DNA from: Bacteroidales bacterium
Lineage (GTDB): Bacteria > Bacteroidota > Bacteroidia > Bacteroidales > UBA12077
Reading direction: 5' to 3'
Assembly: GCA_003446015.1 (NCBI GenBank)
Contig: DMBU01000030.1
Location: 1 to 31,739, forward strand
Length of the DNA: 31,739 nucleotides
Shown here: piece by piece, positions 25,524 to 31,739 of the stretch
Layout of the letters: every line of letters starts with the position of its first letter
Position numbering within the stretch: the first letter of the stretch is position 1
Made by a program: the position numbers and the translations under genes
The notes under the pieces: generated by a model
Database searches by the model: none
What the model was told of the DNA's origin: nothing
The model's input: only the letters and a program-made list of their open reading frames with translations

Positions 25524-25538
25524 AGTAGTTCTGCTACT
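25524..25538. promoter_or_regulatory. AGTAG/CTACT inverted repeat upstream of AbiEi
   Basis: AGTAG TTCTG CTACT is a small dyad 76 bp upstream of the abiEi start. Its arms share the GTAG/CTAC sequence with the dyad at the start codon, so both may be AbiEi binding sites. AbiEi antitoxins are known to autoregulate by binding inverted repeats in their promoters. Confidence 0.45.
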
Positions 25539-25565
25539 CAAATAATGCATTATTTAAAAATAAAA

Positions 25566-25597
25566 TTTCAATATCTTCAAACTATTTTTTATATTTG
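25566..25597 (+). promoter_or_regulatory. Promoter of the AbiE toxin-antitoxin operon
   Basis: TTTC (25566-25569), a 20-bp spacer and TATATTTG (25590-25597) fit the Bacteroidota promoter (perfect -7 box, one mismatch in -33). Transcription would start only about 10 bases before the ATG at 25614, which rules out the ATG at 25545 as the main start. Confidence 0.6.
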
Positions 25598-25636
25598 TCT
25601 CAAAACAAGTAGTATGACTACCCATAAAGAGACAAA
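25594..25636. promoter_or_regulatory. Nested dyad centred on the AbiEi start codon
   Basis: Outer arms TTTGTCTC (25594-25601) and GAGACAAA (25629-25636) and inner arms GTAGT (25609-25613) and ACTAC (25617-25621) share the exact centre 25615, the middle base of the ATG. The outer left arm overlaps the -7 box. It could be an autoregulatory operator, an mRNA hairpin hiding the start codon, or both. Confidence 0.6.
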
Positions 25637-26381
25637 ATTAAAAAAGTTATTTAGTTTATTACAGCCCGGAAAGGTGGTTACATCCTCGTGGTTAGAAGGA
25701 CTTGGTATATCCAGAGACCTTCAAAAATACTATTTAGAAAGTGGATGGTTAGAAGTTCTTGGACGTGGTGCATACAAAAAACCTGGTGATAATGTGGAGT
25801 GGTATGGTGCATTAAATGCTATACAGGAACAAACTAATGCCAAAGTTCATGTTGGCGGTTTAACTGCTTTATCATTGCATGGTTTTAGTCATTACTTCCG
25901 AATGAGCAATGAAACAATATACTTGTTCTCGCCCAGAAAAGAGAAATTGCCAAAATGGTTTACCGATTATAATTGGAATGTTGAAATATCACACAAGGAA
26001 ACTACTTTTCTAACGGATGAATTAGGAACAAAAAGCATAGAGATAAAACAAAATAAGGTATTGGCATCTTTGCCGGAACGGGCAATAATGGAGTGTTTAT
26101 TTTTAGCTCCGAAAAAAATGGATTTAGTAGAATGCTATCATTTGTTCGAAGGATTGGTAAACCTAAAACCCAAACTTGCAACTGAATTATTGGAAGGTTG
26201 TAATTCGGTAAAGGTAAAACGCTTGTTCCTATATATGGCTGATAAAGCAAATCATCAATGGTTTCAATTCCTGAATTTAGATAAAGTAGATATTGGTGCA
26301 GGAAATAGAATATTAGCAGAAAAAGGTGTGTATCAGGCAAAGTATTTAATATCAATACCAAAAGAATTAGCAGAATTATGA
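25614..26381 (+). CDS. abiEi: AbiEi-type antitoxin / transcriptional regulator
   Basis: This 255-residue protein (start at 25614) has an N-terminal winged-helix region (KLFSLLQPGKVVTSSWLEGLGISRDLQKYYLESGWLEVLGRGAY, about 10-55), followed by the AbiEi core with KVHVGGLTALSLHGFSHY and later LPERAIMECLFLAPKKMDLVECYHLFEGL. These are typical of AbiEi antitoxins of type IV toxin-antitoxin systems, which repress their own operon and counter AbiEii without binding it. Its stop overlaps the toxin start by 4 bases (ATGA). An upstream in-frame ATG at 25545 would add 23 residues, but a promoter box lies inside that stretch. Confidence 0.9.
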   Translation: MTTHKETKLKKLFSLLQPGKVVTSSWLEGLGISRDLQKYYLESGWLEVLGRGAYKKPGDNVEWYGALNAIQEQTNAKVHVGGLTALSLHGFSHYFRMSNETIYLFSPRKEKLPKWFTDYNWNVEISHKETTFLTDELGTKSIEIKQNKVLASLPERAIMECLFLAPKKMDLVECYHLFEGLVNLKPKLATELLEGCNSVKVKRLFLYMADKANHQWFQFLNLDKVDIGAGNRILAEKGVYQAKYLISIPKELAEL

Positions 26382-27304
26382 TTTCAGCAACATACAAAGC
26401 ACAAGTAGATTTATTATTACAAGTTTTACCTTATGTCTCAAAAGAAAAAGTGTTTGCGTTAAAAGGTGGTACAGCCATTAATCTATTTGTCAGAGATATG
26501 CCCCGTTTATCTGTGGATATAGATTTAACCTATTTGCCTTTGGATTCAAGAGATGATGCTCTGAAAAACATTGAAGAAGGATTAAACCGAATTAAAATAA
26601 ACTTGGGTAAAAACCTACCTGACATAAAAGTACACTCCGTTCCTTTAAATGGAGGAACAGATGTGAAATTGACTTGTCAAGGTAAAAATGCACAGATAAA
26701 AATAGAAGTAAATACCATAACAAGGGGAAATGTATTTCCCACAGAACTAATGCAGGTTGTAGATTCAGTTCAGGATGAATTTGGCAAGTTTGCAGCCATT
26801 CATGTAGTATCACTTGCTGAATTGTACGGTGGTAAAATTTGTGCAGCTGTTGACAGGCAACATCCACGAGATCTTTTTGATGTAAAACTTTTATTGGAGA
26901 ACGAAGGCTTTACAGATGAAATATGGCAAGGTTTTAAGATAGGATTGATAAGTCATTACAAACCTATTAACGAATTGCTCAAACCAATATTAAAAAACCA
27001 AAAATCGGCTTTTAACAATCAATTTGCAGGAATGAGCGCAGTTGAATTTACTTATGAAGATTACGAAAAAACAAGGGCAACGCTAATAGAAACAATTCAA
27101 CAACGCCTAACTGATAATGATAAAAGATTCTTGCTCAGTTTTGAAATGGGTGAACCCAAATGGGATTTATTTCCATACTCAGTATTAAAAGACTTACCTG
27201 CAATAAAATGGAAATTACTAAATATTCAAAAGCTAAAGAAATCCAACCAAAATAAGCATGAACAAATGGTTAATGAGTTGAAAAAGACACTAGAATTAGA
27301 ATAA
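26378..27304 (+). CDS. abiEii: AbiEii-type nucleotidyltransferase toxin
   Basis: This 308-residue protein carries the AbiEii signature ALKGGTAINLFVRDMPRLSVDIDLTYL (G30-G31, S45, D47 and D49 as the nucleotidyltransferase metal site) and SLAELYGGKICAAVDRQHPRDLFDVKLL (about 146-172), which contains the conserved lysine, R and D motifs. The family transfers nucleotides to tRNA or other targets and stops growth, giving abortive infection or element maintenance. It is translationally coupled to the antitoxin (ATGA overlap). Length is normal and all key residues appear intact, so the toxin is probably active. Confidence 0.92.
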   Translation: MISATYKAQVDLLLQVLPYVSKEKVFALKGGTAINLFVRDMPRLSVDIDLTYLPLDSRDDALKNIEEGLNRIKINLGKNLPDIKVHSVPLNGGTDVKLTCQGKNAQIKIEVNTITRGNVFPTELMQVVDSVQDEFGKFAAIHVVSLAELYGGKICAAVDRQHPRDLFDVKLLLENEGFTDEIWQGFKIGLISHYKPINELLKPILKNQKSAFNNQFAGMSAVEFTYEDYEKTRATLIETIQQRLTDNDKRFLLSFEMGEPKWDLFPYSVLKDLPAIKWKLLNIQKLKKSNQNKHEQMVNELKKTLELE

Positions 27305-27387
27305 AATTGATGCAACCTAGAAAGCTTATGTCAGGTAGAGGCTTTGGCGGATTTTTGGAATGATTAATGTTTTAAAAAGTAATATAA

Positions 27388-28047
27388 ATGGATATAAAAA
27401 TCAGTCTTTCGAATTTAAAAAGTATTTTCAGGGAATCCATGGAAAGAGATGAGCCAACAATGGCTTTTGAAATCATTAATGGAAAAGGGAAATTTTTATT
27501 TATGATGTTTTTTGATGATAAAGATGAAGAAACCAAAGATTGGTTATTCCTTTTCTTAAAAAACACGAGACGGATGCTAAAACTAAAAATGTATGGTAAT
27601 CATCTTAAAGGTCAATTTGATATTTATTTAAAACCCTTTATGGTTAAATGGTTTGCCGAAGAACTAGAAATTATTAATCCGAATAGCCTTAATCCTTTCA
27701 ATATTGAGAATTTTTTTTCTCATTTAAATCAAAGTATTCCACAGCAATTACCTCTTGTTTCAAAAATTGATACAATTAGATCTTCATGGACTGAAATCAA
27801 AGACCAATTGCCCAATGATATTATGGATGAAAAAGATAAAATATATCTAATGCATCCAAGGGTTTTGCCTAAGAACATGAAACCTCAGGAAAAAACACTA
27901 AGAAAACTTTACTTATATACTGATTGCAATTCAAATGATATTGCTGAATTAATAGGACATCTTAAACGGATGAATACGACAGTTTGTTGGACTGCCGATG
28001 AAAACTATAAGGGAAAAACGATAAATATTATTAAGAGTGAATTATAG
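27388..28047 (+). CDS. Uncharacterised 219-aa protein downstream of AbiE
   Basis: I do not recognise this protein. It is soluble, acidic and basic in turn, with no signal peptide or membrane segment. Recognisable stretches are MAFEIINGKGKFLFMMFFDDKDEETKDWLFLFLKNTRRMLKLKMYGNH (about 25-70) and, at the end, LRKLYLYTDCNSNDIAELIGHLKRMNTTVCWT. The compact aromatic-rich N-terminal half suggests an alpha/beta fold. It starts 83 bases after the toxin on the same strand and could be a third member of that operon or an independent cargo gene. Codon use looks like its neighbours. It is the last gene before element-type genes resume. Confidence 0.65.
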   Translation: MDIKISLSNLKSIFRESMERDEPTMAFEIINGKGKFLFMMFFDDKDEETKDWLFLFLKNTRRMLKLKMYGNHLKGQFDIYLKPFMVKWFAEELEIINPNSLNPFNIENFFSHLNQSIPQQLPLVSKIDTIRSSWTEIKDQLPNDIMDEKDKIYLMHPRVLPKNMKPQEKTLRKLYLYTDCNSNDIAELIGHLKRMNTTVCWTADENYKGKTINIIKSEL

Positions 28048-28134
28048 TCTCACGTATTAAGCAATCTAACTGACAAATAACATTTTTAGTTGATTGTGTT
28101 GTGATGATTAACAACAAGCAATTGAAAAGTATGA

Positions 28135-28168
28135 TTTGAATAAAATAGAATAAATTTCCCTATCTTAG
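28135..28168 (+). promoter_or_regulatory. Candidate promoter before the right-hand element module
   Basis: TTTG (28135-28138) and TATCTTAG (28161-28168, one mismatch to TAnnTTTG) are 22 bases apart, slightly wider than the 20 seen at the other candidate promoters here. ATCTTAGCAACG at 28162 recurs at 25459 with further similarity after it. It would drive the DUF4248, J-domain and LEA/transglutaminase genes. Confidence 0.35.
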
Positions 28169-28202
28169 CAACGATATCCGTCAAGGGTATAATTGAAAGA
28201 TT

Positions 28203-28571
28203 ATGCCCAAAATACTCGAATATTATCTACAAATAAGCCATAGTCTTTGGCTTATTGGTGTTTGTACTCGCCATTGTAGCCGAACATTATCGGTTATTTG
28301 TACCAATTCCGGCAAAGCAATCCAAAACATTATTATTTTTCTCAAAAGGCGTATTATTCAGTCAAATTATACCCTTCAAAATTGGGTATATTCAAAAAAG
28401 CACTTTGCATATTCTGGTGAAGTATTCAAAAGCATTTCAAATATTCTCAAAAGCCCTAAAAAGGAAGAAAAAGCAGTCTCGAAGCACTCGTTGCACCTGC
28501 TTTATTCAATTTTTTCAGGACTTTTTTCATTCTATTCAACCCAAATTCAATCAACTTATGACATTTCGTAG
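28203..28571 (+). CDS. Doubtful 122-aa reading frame before DUF4248
   Basis: An ATG-started frame of 122 residues occupies the gap between the candidate promoter and the DUF4248 gene, overlapping it by 14 bases. I recognise nothing in the protein. A second frame, open from 28234, runs straight into DUF4248 and gives a hydrophobic start (AIVFGLLVFVLAIVAEHY) and then a lysine-rich stretch, so both frames cannot be real. The DNA also contains a strong hairpin at 28232-28255 and several TTCAAAAGC-like repeats (28380-28460). Treat it as an untranslated leader, a small membrane protein in the other frame, or this frame; the sequence does not decide. Confidence 0.25.
   Translation: MPKILEYYLQISHSLWLIGVCTRHCSRTLSVICTNSGKAIQNIIIFLKRRIIQSNYTLQNWVYSKKHFAYSGEVFKSISNILKSPKKEEKAVSKHSLHLLYSIFSGLFSFYSTQIQSTYDIS
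28232..28255 (+). promoter_or_regulatory. Hairpin in the leader of the right-hand module
   Basis: AATAAGCCA (28232-28240) and TGGCTTATT (28247-28255) form a 9-bp stem with a 6-7 base loop. No T run follows, so it is not a standard terminator. It may be a structured leader element or an operator. Confidence 0.45.
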
Positions 28572-28791
28572 AACCGTATTAAAACAAGAATTGGTTAAAA
28601 AGCTCTATCCGGATAGCATCTCCATTAAAAGTGCCATGCAACAATTACGCAACGAAATTGATTTGTGTCCACAGCTTAAAGAAAAAATTGGTCAGGCAGG
28701 TCACTTGCGTAAACACACCTACAATTTTGAGCAGTTGAACCTTATCCTTGAGCATTTTAGTTTAAGCCTTGAAGATTATAACCTTTTATAA
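28558..28791 (+). CDS. DUF4248 domain protein
   Basis: From ATG 28558 the frame encodes 77 residues: MTFRRTVLKQELVKKLYPDS, then SAMQQLRNEIDLCPQLKEKIGQAGHLRKHTYNFEQLNLILEHFSLS. The order (K-x-E-L, A-x-x-x-L-R/W-x-x-I, P-x-L, then Y-x-F-x-x-x-Q) matches DUF4248, a small HTH-like family typical of Bacteroidota mobile elements. The frame extends upstream another 101 residues without a stop, but that part is low in similarity to anything and is lysine- and phenylalanine-rich, so the internal ATG is preferred. It precedes the J-domain gene by 8 bases. A related protein is at 5031-5213. Confidence 0.7.
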   Translation: MTFRRTVLKQELVKKLYPDSISIKSAMQQLRNEIDLCPQLKEKIGQAGHLRKHTYNFEQLNLILEHFSLSLEDYNLL

Positions 28792-28799
28792 AAAGTAAC

Positions 28800-29153
28800 A
28801 TGATTTATTTTCAAAATATTACCGACTTAGAACAAGCAAAACTTCGTTACCGGAAATTAGCCAAAGAACTGCATCCCGATAAAGGTGGTTCTGCTCTTAA
28901 TTTTCAACAAATGCAGGAGGAATACAAAACCTTGCTTCTGAACTTACAGAACAAACAAGTCATTTCAAGTCCACAAACCAGTCAGCAATCCAACGATATA
29001 ATGGCAGAACTTGGGAAACTGGCAAAAGTGTTAATCCAAAAGCAAGTACCACAGAAATACCTGCAAGAGAAAATCAAAAAAAGCCAATCGCCAATTGAAA
29101 AAGGATTATTTTCAAAACTGGTTGATTTTCTCAATGAAATTGAAATTAAATGA
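28800..29153 (+). CDS. Small J-domain protein
   Basis: This 117-residue protein has a J-domain core in residues 8-50: TDLEQAKLRYRKLAKELHPDKGGSALNFQQMQEEYKTLL, with the essential HPD at 25-27. J domains stimulate DnaK ATPase. The remainder is a glutamine-rich linker and a helical tail (KLAKVLIQKQVPQKYLQEKIKKSQSP). It is far shorter than DnaJ and lacks the G/F and zinc-finger regions. It sits between DUF4248 and the large LEA/transglutaminase gene, so it may recruit host chaperone to assemble or fold the large membrane protein. This functional link is inference. Confidence 0.88.
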   Translation: MIYFQNITDLEQAKLRYRKLAKELHPDKGGSALNFQQMQEEYKTLLLNLQNKQVISSPQTSQQSNDIMAELGKLAKVLIQKQVPQKYLQEKIKKSQSPIEKGLFSKLVDFLNEIEIK

Positions 29154-29254
29154 GCAAAAACTCCAAAAAATAAGCACTTCAAACCACTAATATCCAACAA
29201 CAACCAATAACAGCAAAAACCTAATCTTATGCCTATCCTATGTTTGTTGCCACT

Positions 29255-31739
29255 ATGGAAGCAAACACAAAAAAAATAGTAGGTACTCTTGCGGTTGTAG
29301 CAGCCATTGGCGGAGGTTTTTACTTGTTTAAGAAAGGCAAAAAAATCCTTTCAGGTGCAAAAATGAACTTCGCCTTGTTAGGATTCCGTATTCATAAACT
29401 GACCCTACAAGAAGTCCAGTTTGCTGTTAAGCTTCGTTGCTACAATCCCACAAACGAACCCATTACGCTTGCCATAAATCAAGTAGTTGCAAAATACAAA
29501 GGCTCGGCAATTGCTTATTCTACCCCTGATATTAAAGGTTTAACTATTGTTGCAGGCAAAACCCAAGAGCCTGAAATCACTTTCCAAGTTCCTTACCTGA
29601 ACCTTATGGGTAAAGGATTAACAATGGCTGCACTTCAAAATATAGAGCAGCTTAAAGCGGATATGACTTTTACGCTAACCCTAAGCATTAACGGGGAAAC
29701 TATTACCACTACTCAAAATTTAACAGACGAAAATATGAACGGATTAGCATCGGGTCAACTTGGCATTGTTTCCGGCCCACGAAATACAAAAGACGGAAGA
29801 AAGTTCAATCACTTGATAAAAAAAGCTTCCGGAGGCGATAAGTTTGTAAAGAATGGTAATGTACTGGAAACAGTTGAAAGCTGCATCAATATTATAGCCG
29901 ACCATTACCGGGAAGTAGCAGAACTGGCAAAAAATCTGCAAGCTGATTCTGTTAAAAATACGTGTCGCAACATTTTTAATTTTACCTATACCTATTTGCA
30001 ATATCAAAAGGATGAAGATGGCACAGAACAACTCCGCACTCCTGCTCGTAGTTGGTTGGATGGTCAGGTAAAGTTCAAACAGCAGGGCAATACCAATTCA
30101 GGTATTGATTGTGATGATTACGGCATTTTTTGTGGTTCTTTACTCAAATGCTTGGGCATTCCATTCAAGTTTCGCATAACCAAATACGATGGCAAAAGCT
30201 ATTTTCAACACATCTATGTTTTTGTTCCTGCACAGGGCGATAGTGAAGACGAGATCATCATCGACCCGGTACTTTCCAAATTCGATTACCAAAAACCATA
30301 CAGCTTCGAGAAATCTGATTTTAACATGTCACCCCTGCAAAGGGTTGGTGGTGTAAGTGGAATTAATGGATTAACCGGAACATTGAGTTTGGGTTTGCCC
30401 ATCTATGCCCTTTCGGGATTAGATTATGCAGGTGGAAGAATTGCGGATGTTGACCATACCGAACTCATGGCAATTATTTCAGGTGTTGATTTTGAAGATA
30501 CCCTAAATGGATTGGGTAATGCTGAAGATGCTACACTGAATTACTTGAGACGAACCCGTGATTTTCTTTTGAAAAATAAAGAGAATAAAAGCAAGATGTC
30601 ACACATCCAAAACCCTGATCAGTTTATTAATATGCTTGACCAAGCCATTAAATTCTGGCATACTCCACAACGAGAAAAAGTATTGGCTAAGTTGGTTGCT
30701 ATTGAAGATAAACTGGCTGAAAATGGATTTATCAAATACGACGTTGATGCTATTGAAGGTTTTGATGAATTGGACGAGGATGAACACGAAACCGAAGGTT
30801 TGGGACGTAGCAAAAAACGCAGAGGTCGCTTTTTTAAAGCCATTAAAAAAATTGGTAAGAAAGTAGGTAAAGCAGCCAAAAAGATGGTTAAGGCAATCGT
30901 AAGGTTTAACCCTTTAACTATTGCCATTCGTGGTGGATTACTGGCAGCTTTACGACTTAATATGTTTGGTATTTCAAAAAAACTGCAATATGCCTACCTG
31001 CCCGATGAAATGGCAGCAAAATATGACATCGACTCTTCAAAACTGGCTAAATTAAAGAAACGTCACGCCAAGGTTAAAAAGCTTTTTAATGGTCTGCAAG
31101 GCAAAGATAAAAACCTTAGAAAAGCCATATTAAAAGGGGCAAAACAAAAAAGTCCTGACTTTTCCCTTAATGGGATGGAGGGCATCCTTGCCGGATTACA
31201 AGGTTTGGAAGCCATTGGTGAACTGGCAGAATTGGGCGATTTAGGTGTTGTCGCTACCGCAGCTTCGGTAGGTGCTGCAAGTGGAGTATTGGCTAAAATA
31301 AGCAGTTGGTTAAAACCTGTTACAAATATCTTCAATAAAATACGTGGAAAGGCTGCTGTAAAGAAAGTAGCAAAACAGGTAGAACAAGGAAAGGAAGGTA
31401 GTGACAAGCTAAGACAAAGAACTGAACAATATCAGCAACAACAGGTAGTCGAGCAGCAAGTTTATCCAGAAAACAGTCAGAATATGGTGCAACCACTTAG
31501 CCCATCAACCAGTTTCAGTGTGCAACCTGTTAATACAAATATGCCTGAAACACCCTATGTGGCATCTCAAACAACTCCAAATATGGCTCGAACTCCTACA
31601 AACCTGAATCCGAAAAAGAGCATAAGTAAAGGGGCTAAAGTTGGAATAGGGTTAGGTCTTGCAGCCTTAATTGGAACAGGAGCTTACTTCATGTTCCACA
31701 ATAAAGACAGCAAGCCTAAAACAAATCAAAAAAAACAGG
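29255..31739 (+). CDS. Large membrane protein with LEA14-like and transglutaminase-like domains (C-terminus outside window)
   Basis: The frame is open from ATG 29255 (or ATG 29240, five codons earlier) through 828 codons to the window edge with no stop. Domains in order: N-terminal membrane segment (IVGTLAVVAAIGGGFYLF, about 8-25); LEA14-like beta domain (about 35-125, FRIHKLTLQEVQFAVKLRCYNPTNEP); transglutaminase/papain-like core (about 225-345) with C286 in GIDCDDYG, H319 in YFQHIYVF and D337 in IIIDPVL; a very basic stretch (about 518-555, SKKRRGRFFKAIKKIGKKVGKAAKK); then FNPLTIAIRGGLLAALRLNMFG; a Q-, P- and T-rich linker (about 720-790); and a second membrane segment (VGIGLGLAALIGTGAYFMF, about 798-816). 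I know no characterised protein with this layout. A peptidase, cross-linking or structural role in a transfer or virion-like apparatus is possible. Confidence 0.85.
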   Translation, partial: MEANTKKIVGTLAVVAAIGGGFYLFKKGKKILSGAKMNFALLGFRIHKLTLQEVQFAVKLRCYNPTNEPITLAINQVVAKYKGSAIAYSTPDIKGLTIVAGKTQEPEITFQVPYLNLMGKGLTMAALQNIEQLKADMTFTLTLSINGETITTTQNLTDENMNGLASGQLGIVSGPRNTKDGRKFNHLIKKASGGDKFVKNGNVLETVESCINIIADHYREVAELAKNLQADSVKNTCRNIFNFTYTYLQYQKDEDGTEQLRTPARSWLDGQVKFKQQGNTNSGIDCDDYGIFCGSLLKCLGIPFKFRITKYDGKSYFQHIYVFVPAQGDSEDEIIIDPVLSKFDYQKPYSFEKSDFNMSPLQRVGGVSGINGLTGTLSLGLPIYALSGLDYAGGRIADVDHTELMAIISGVDFEDTLNGLGNAEDATLNYLRRTRDFLLKNKENKSKMSHIQNPDQFINMLDQAIKFWHTPQREKVLAKLVAIEDKLAENGFIKYDVDAIEGFDELDEDEHETEGLGRSKKRRGRFFKAIKKIGKKVGKAAKKMVKAIVRFNPLTIAIRGGLLAALRLNMFGISKKLQYAYLPDEMAAKYDIDSSKLAKLKKRHAKVKKLFNGLQGKDKNLRKAILKGAKQKSPDFSLNGMEGILAGLQGLEAIGELAELGDLGVVATAASVGAASGVLAKISSWLKPVTNIFNKIRGKAAVKKVAKQVEQGKEGSDKLRQRTEQYQQQQVVEQQVYPENSQNMVQPLSPSTSFSVQPVNTNMPETPYVASQTTPNMARTPTNLNPKKSISKGAKVGIGLGLAALIGTGAYFMFHNKDSKPKTNQKKQ

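Noticed and set aside
25545..25613. Longer AbiEi start at ATG 25545
   Set aside because: A perfect -7 box lies inside this stretch, and the added residues do not fit the AbiEi N-terminus.
28255..28557. N-terminal extension of the DUF4248 protein
   Set aside because: The extra 101 residues start at TTG, are low in complexity and do not resemble the family. The ATG at 28558 gives a normal-length DUF4248 protein.
30619..31407. Minus-strand reading frames at the right edge
   Set aside because: They lie opposite the long plus-strand frame with clear domains, and look like complement artefacts (S-, P- and L-rich).

Overview
The window is an AT-rich bacterial segment, most likely from a Bacteroidota genome, perhaps a marine or polysaccharide-degrading Bacteroidales/Marinilabiliales-type organism. 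The evidence is a TonB-dependent receptor paired with a DUF4249 lipoprotein, Bacteroidota-type integrases, DUF4248 proteins, a GH17 plus GPH-transporter sugar locus, TAnnTTTG-type -7 boxes and weak Shine-Dalgarno sites. The species cannot be fixed from sequence alone.

Layout. (1) 1-1836 is chromosomal: the C-terminal end of a GH17 beta-glucanase and a GPH sugar:cation symporter. (2) At 1936-1992 lies only the 3' part of a tRNA-Leu(GAG) gene (minus strand). It stops at the 5' edge of the anticodon arm and is followed at once by a tyrosine integrase (2223-3626). This is one end of an integrated element. The other end, with the rebuilt tRNA, is outside the window, so everything from about 1993 to 31739 appears to be element DNA (about 30 kb or more). 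(3) The element core, 2223-8721, holds the integrase, an unknown protein, a small HTH protein, a DUF4248-like protein, a DUF4406 protein and a 1034-aa primase-helicase preceded by an attenuator-like hairpin. (4) 8722-9643 has no intact gene. It holds a terminator, a cluster of phased GTTACTTA repeats (possible origin or recombinase arm sites) and the wreck of a second tyrosine recombinase. (5) Cargo 1, 9644-15455, is an envelope locus: a lone LytTR regulator, a cysteine-containing lipoprotein, a lipoprotein that fuses a SurA-N-like region to a DsbA-type thioredoxin domain, and a convergent TonB receptor/DUF4249 operon. (6) Cargo 2, 15763-28047, is a defence island: a PIN nuclease with zinc ribbons, an unknown 334-aa protein, a type I restriction-modification operon with an inserted GHKL-ATPase/PD-(D/E)XK gene (hsdM-hsdS-ghkl-hsdR), an AbiEi/AbiEii toxin-antitoxin pair and an unknown 219-aa protein. 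(7) 28203-31739 returns to element-type genes: DUF4248, a small J-domain protein, and a very long reading frame, open to the window edge, with a membrane anchor, a LEA14-like domain, a transglutaminase-like C/H/D triad, a very basic segment and a second membrane segment.

The most noteworthy points are: the GHKL ATPase-nuclease embedded in the type I RM operon, together with a one-base frameshift that cuts off its last 70 or so residues; the final LEA/transglutaminase membrane protein with its DUF4248 and J-domain neighbours, which could belong to a transfer or virion-like apparatus; the nested dyad centred exactly on the AbiEi start codon; and the repeat cluster beside the dead recombinase.
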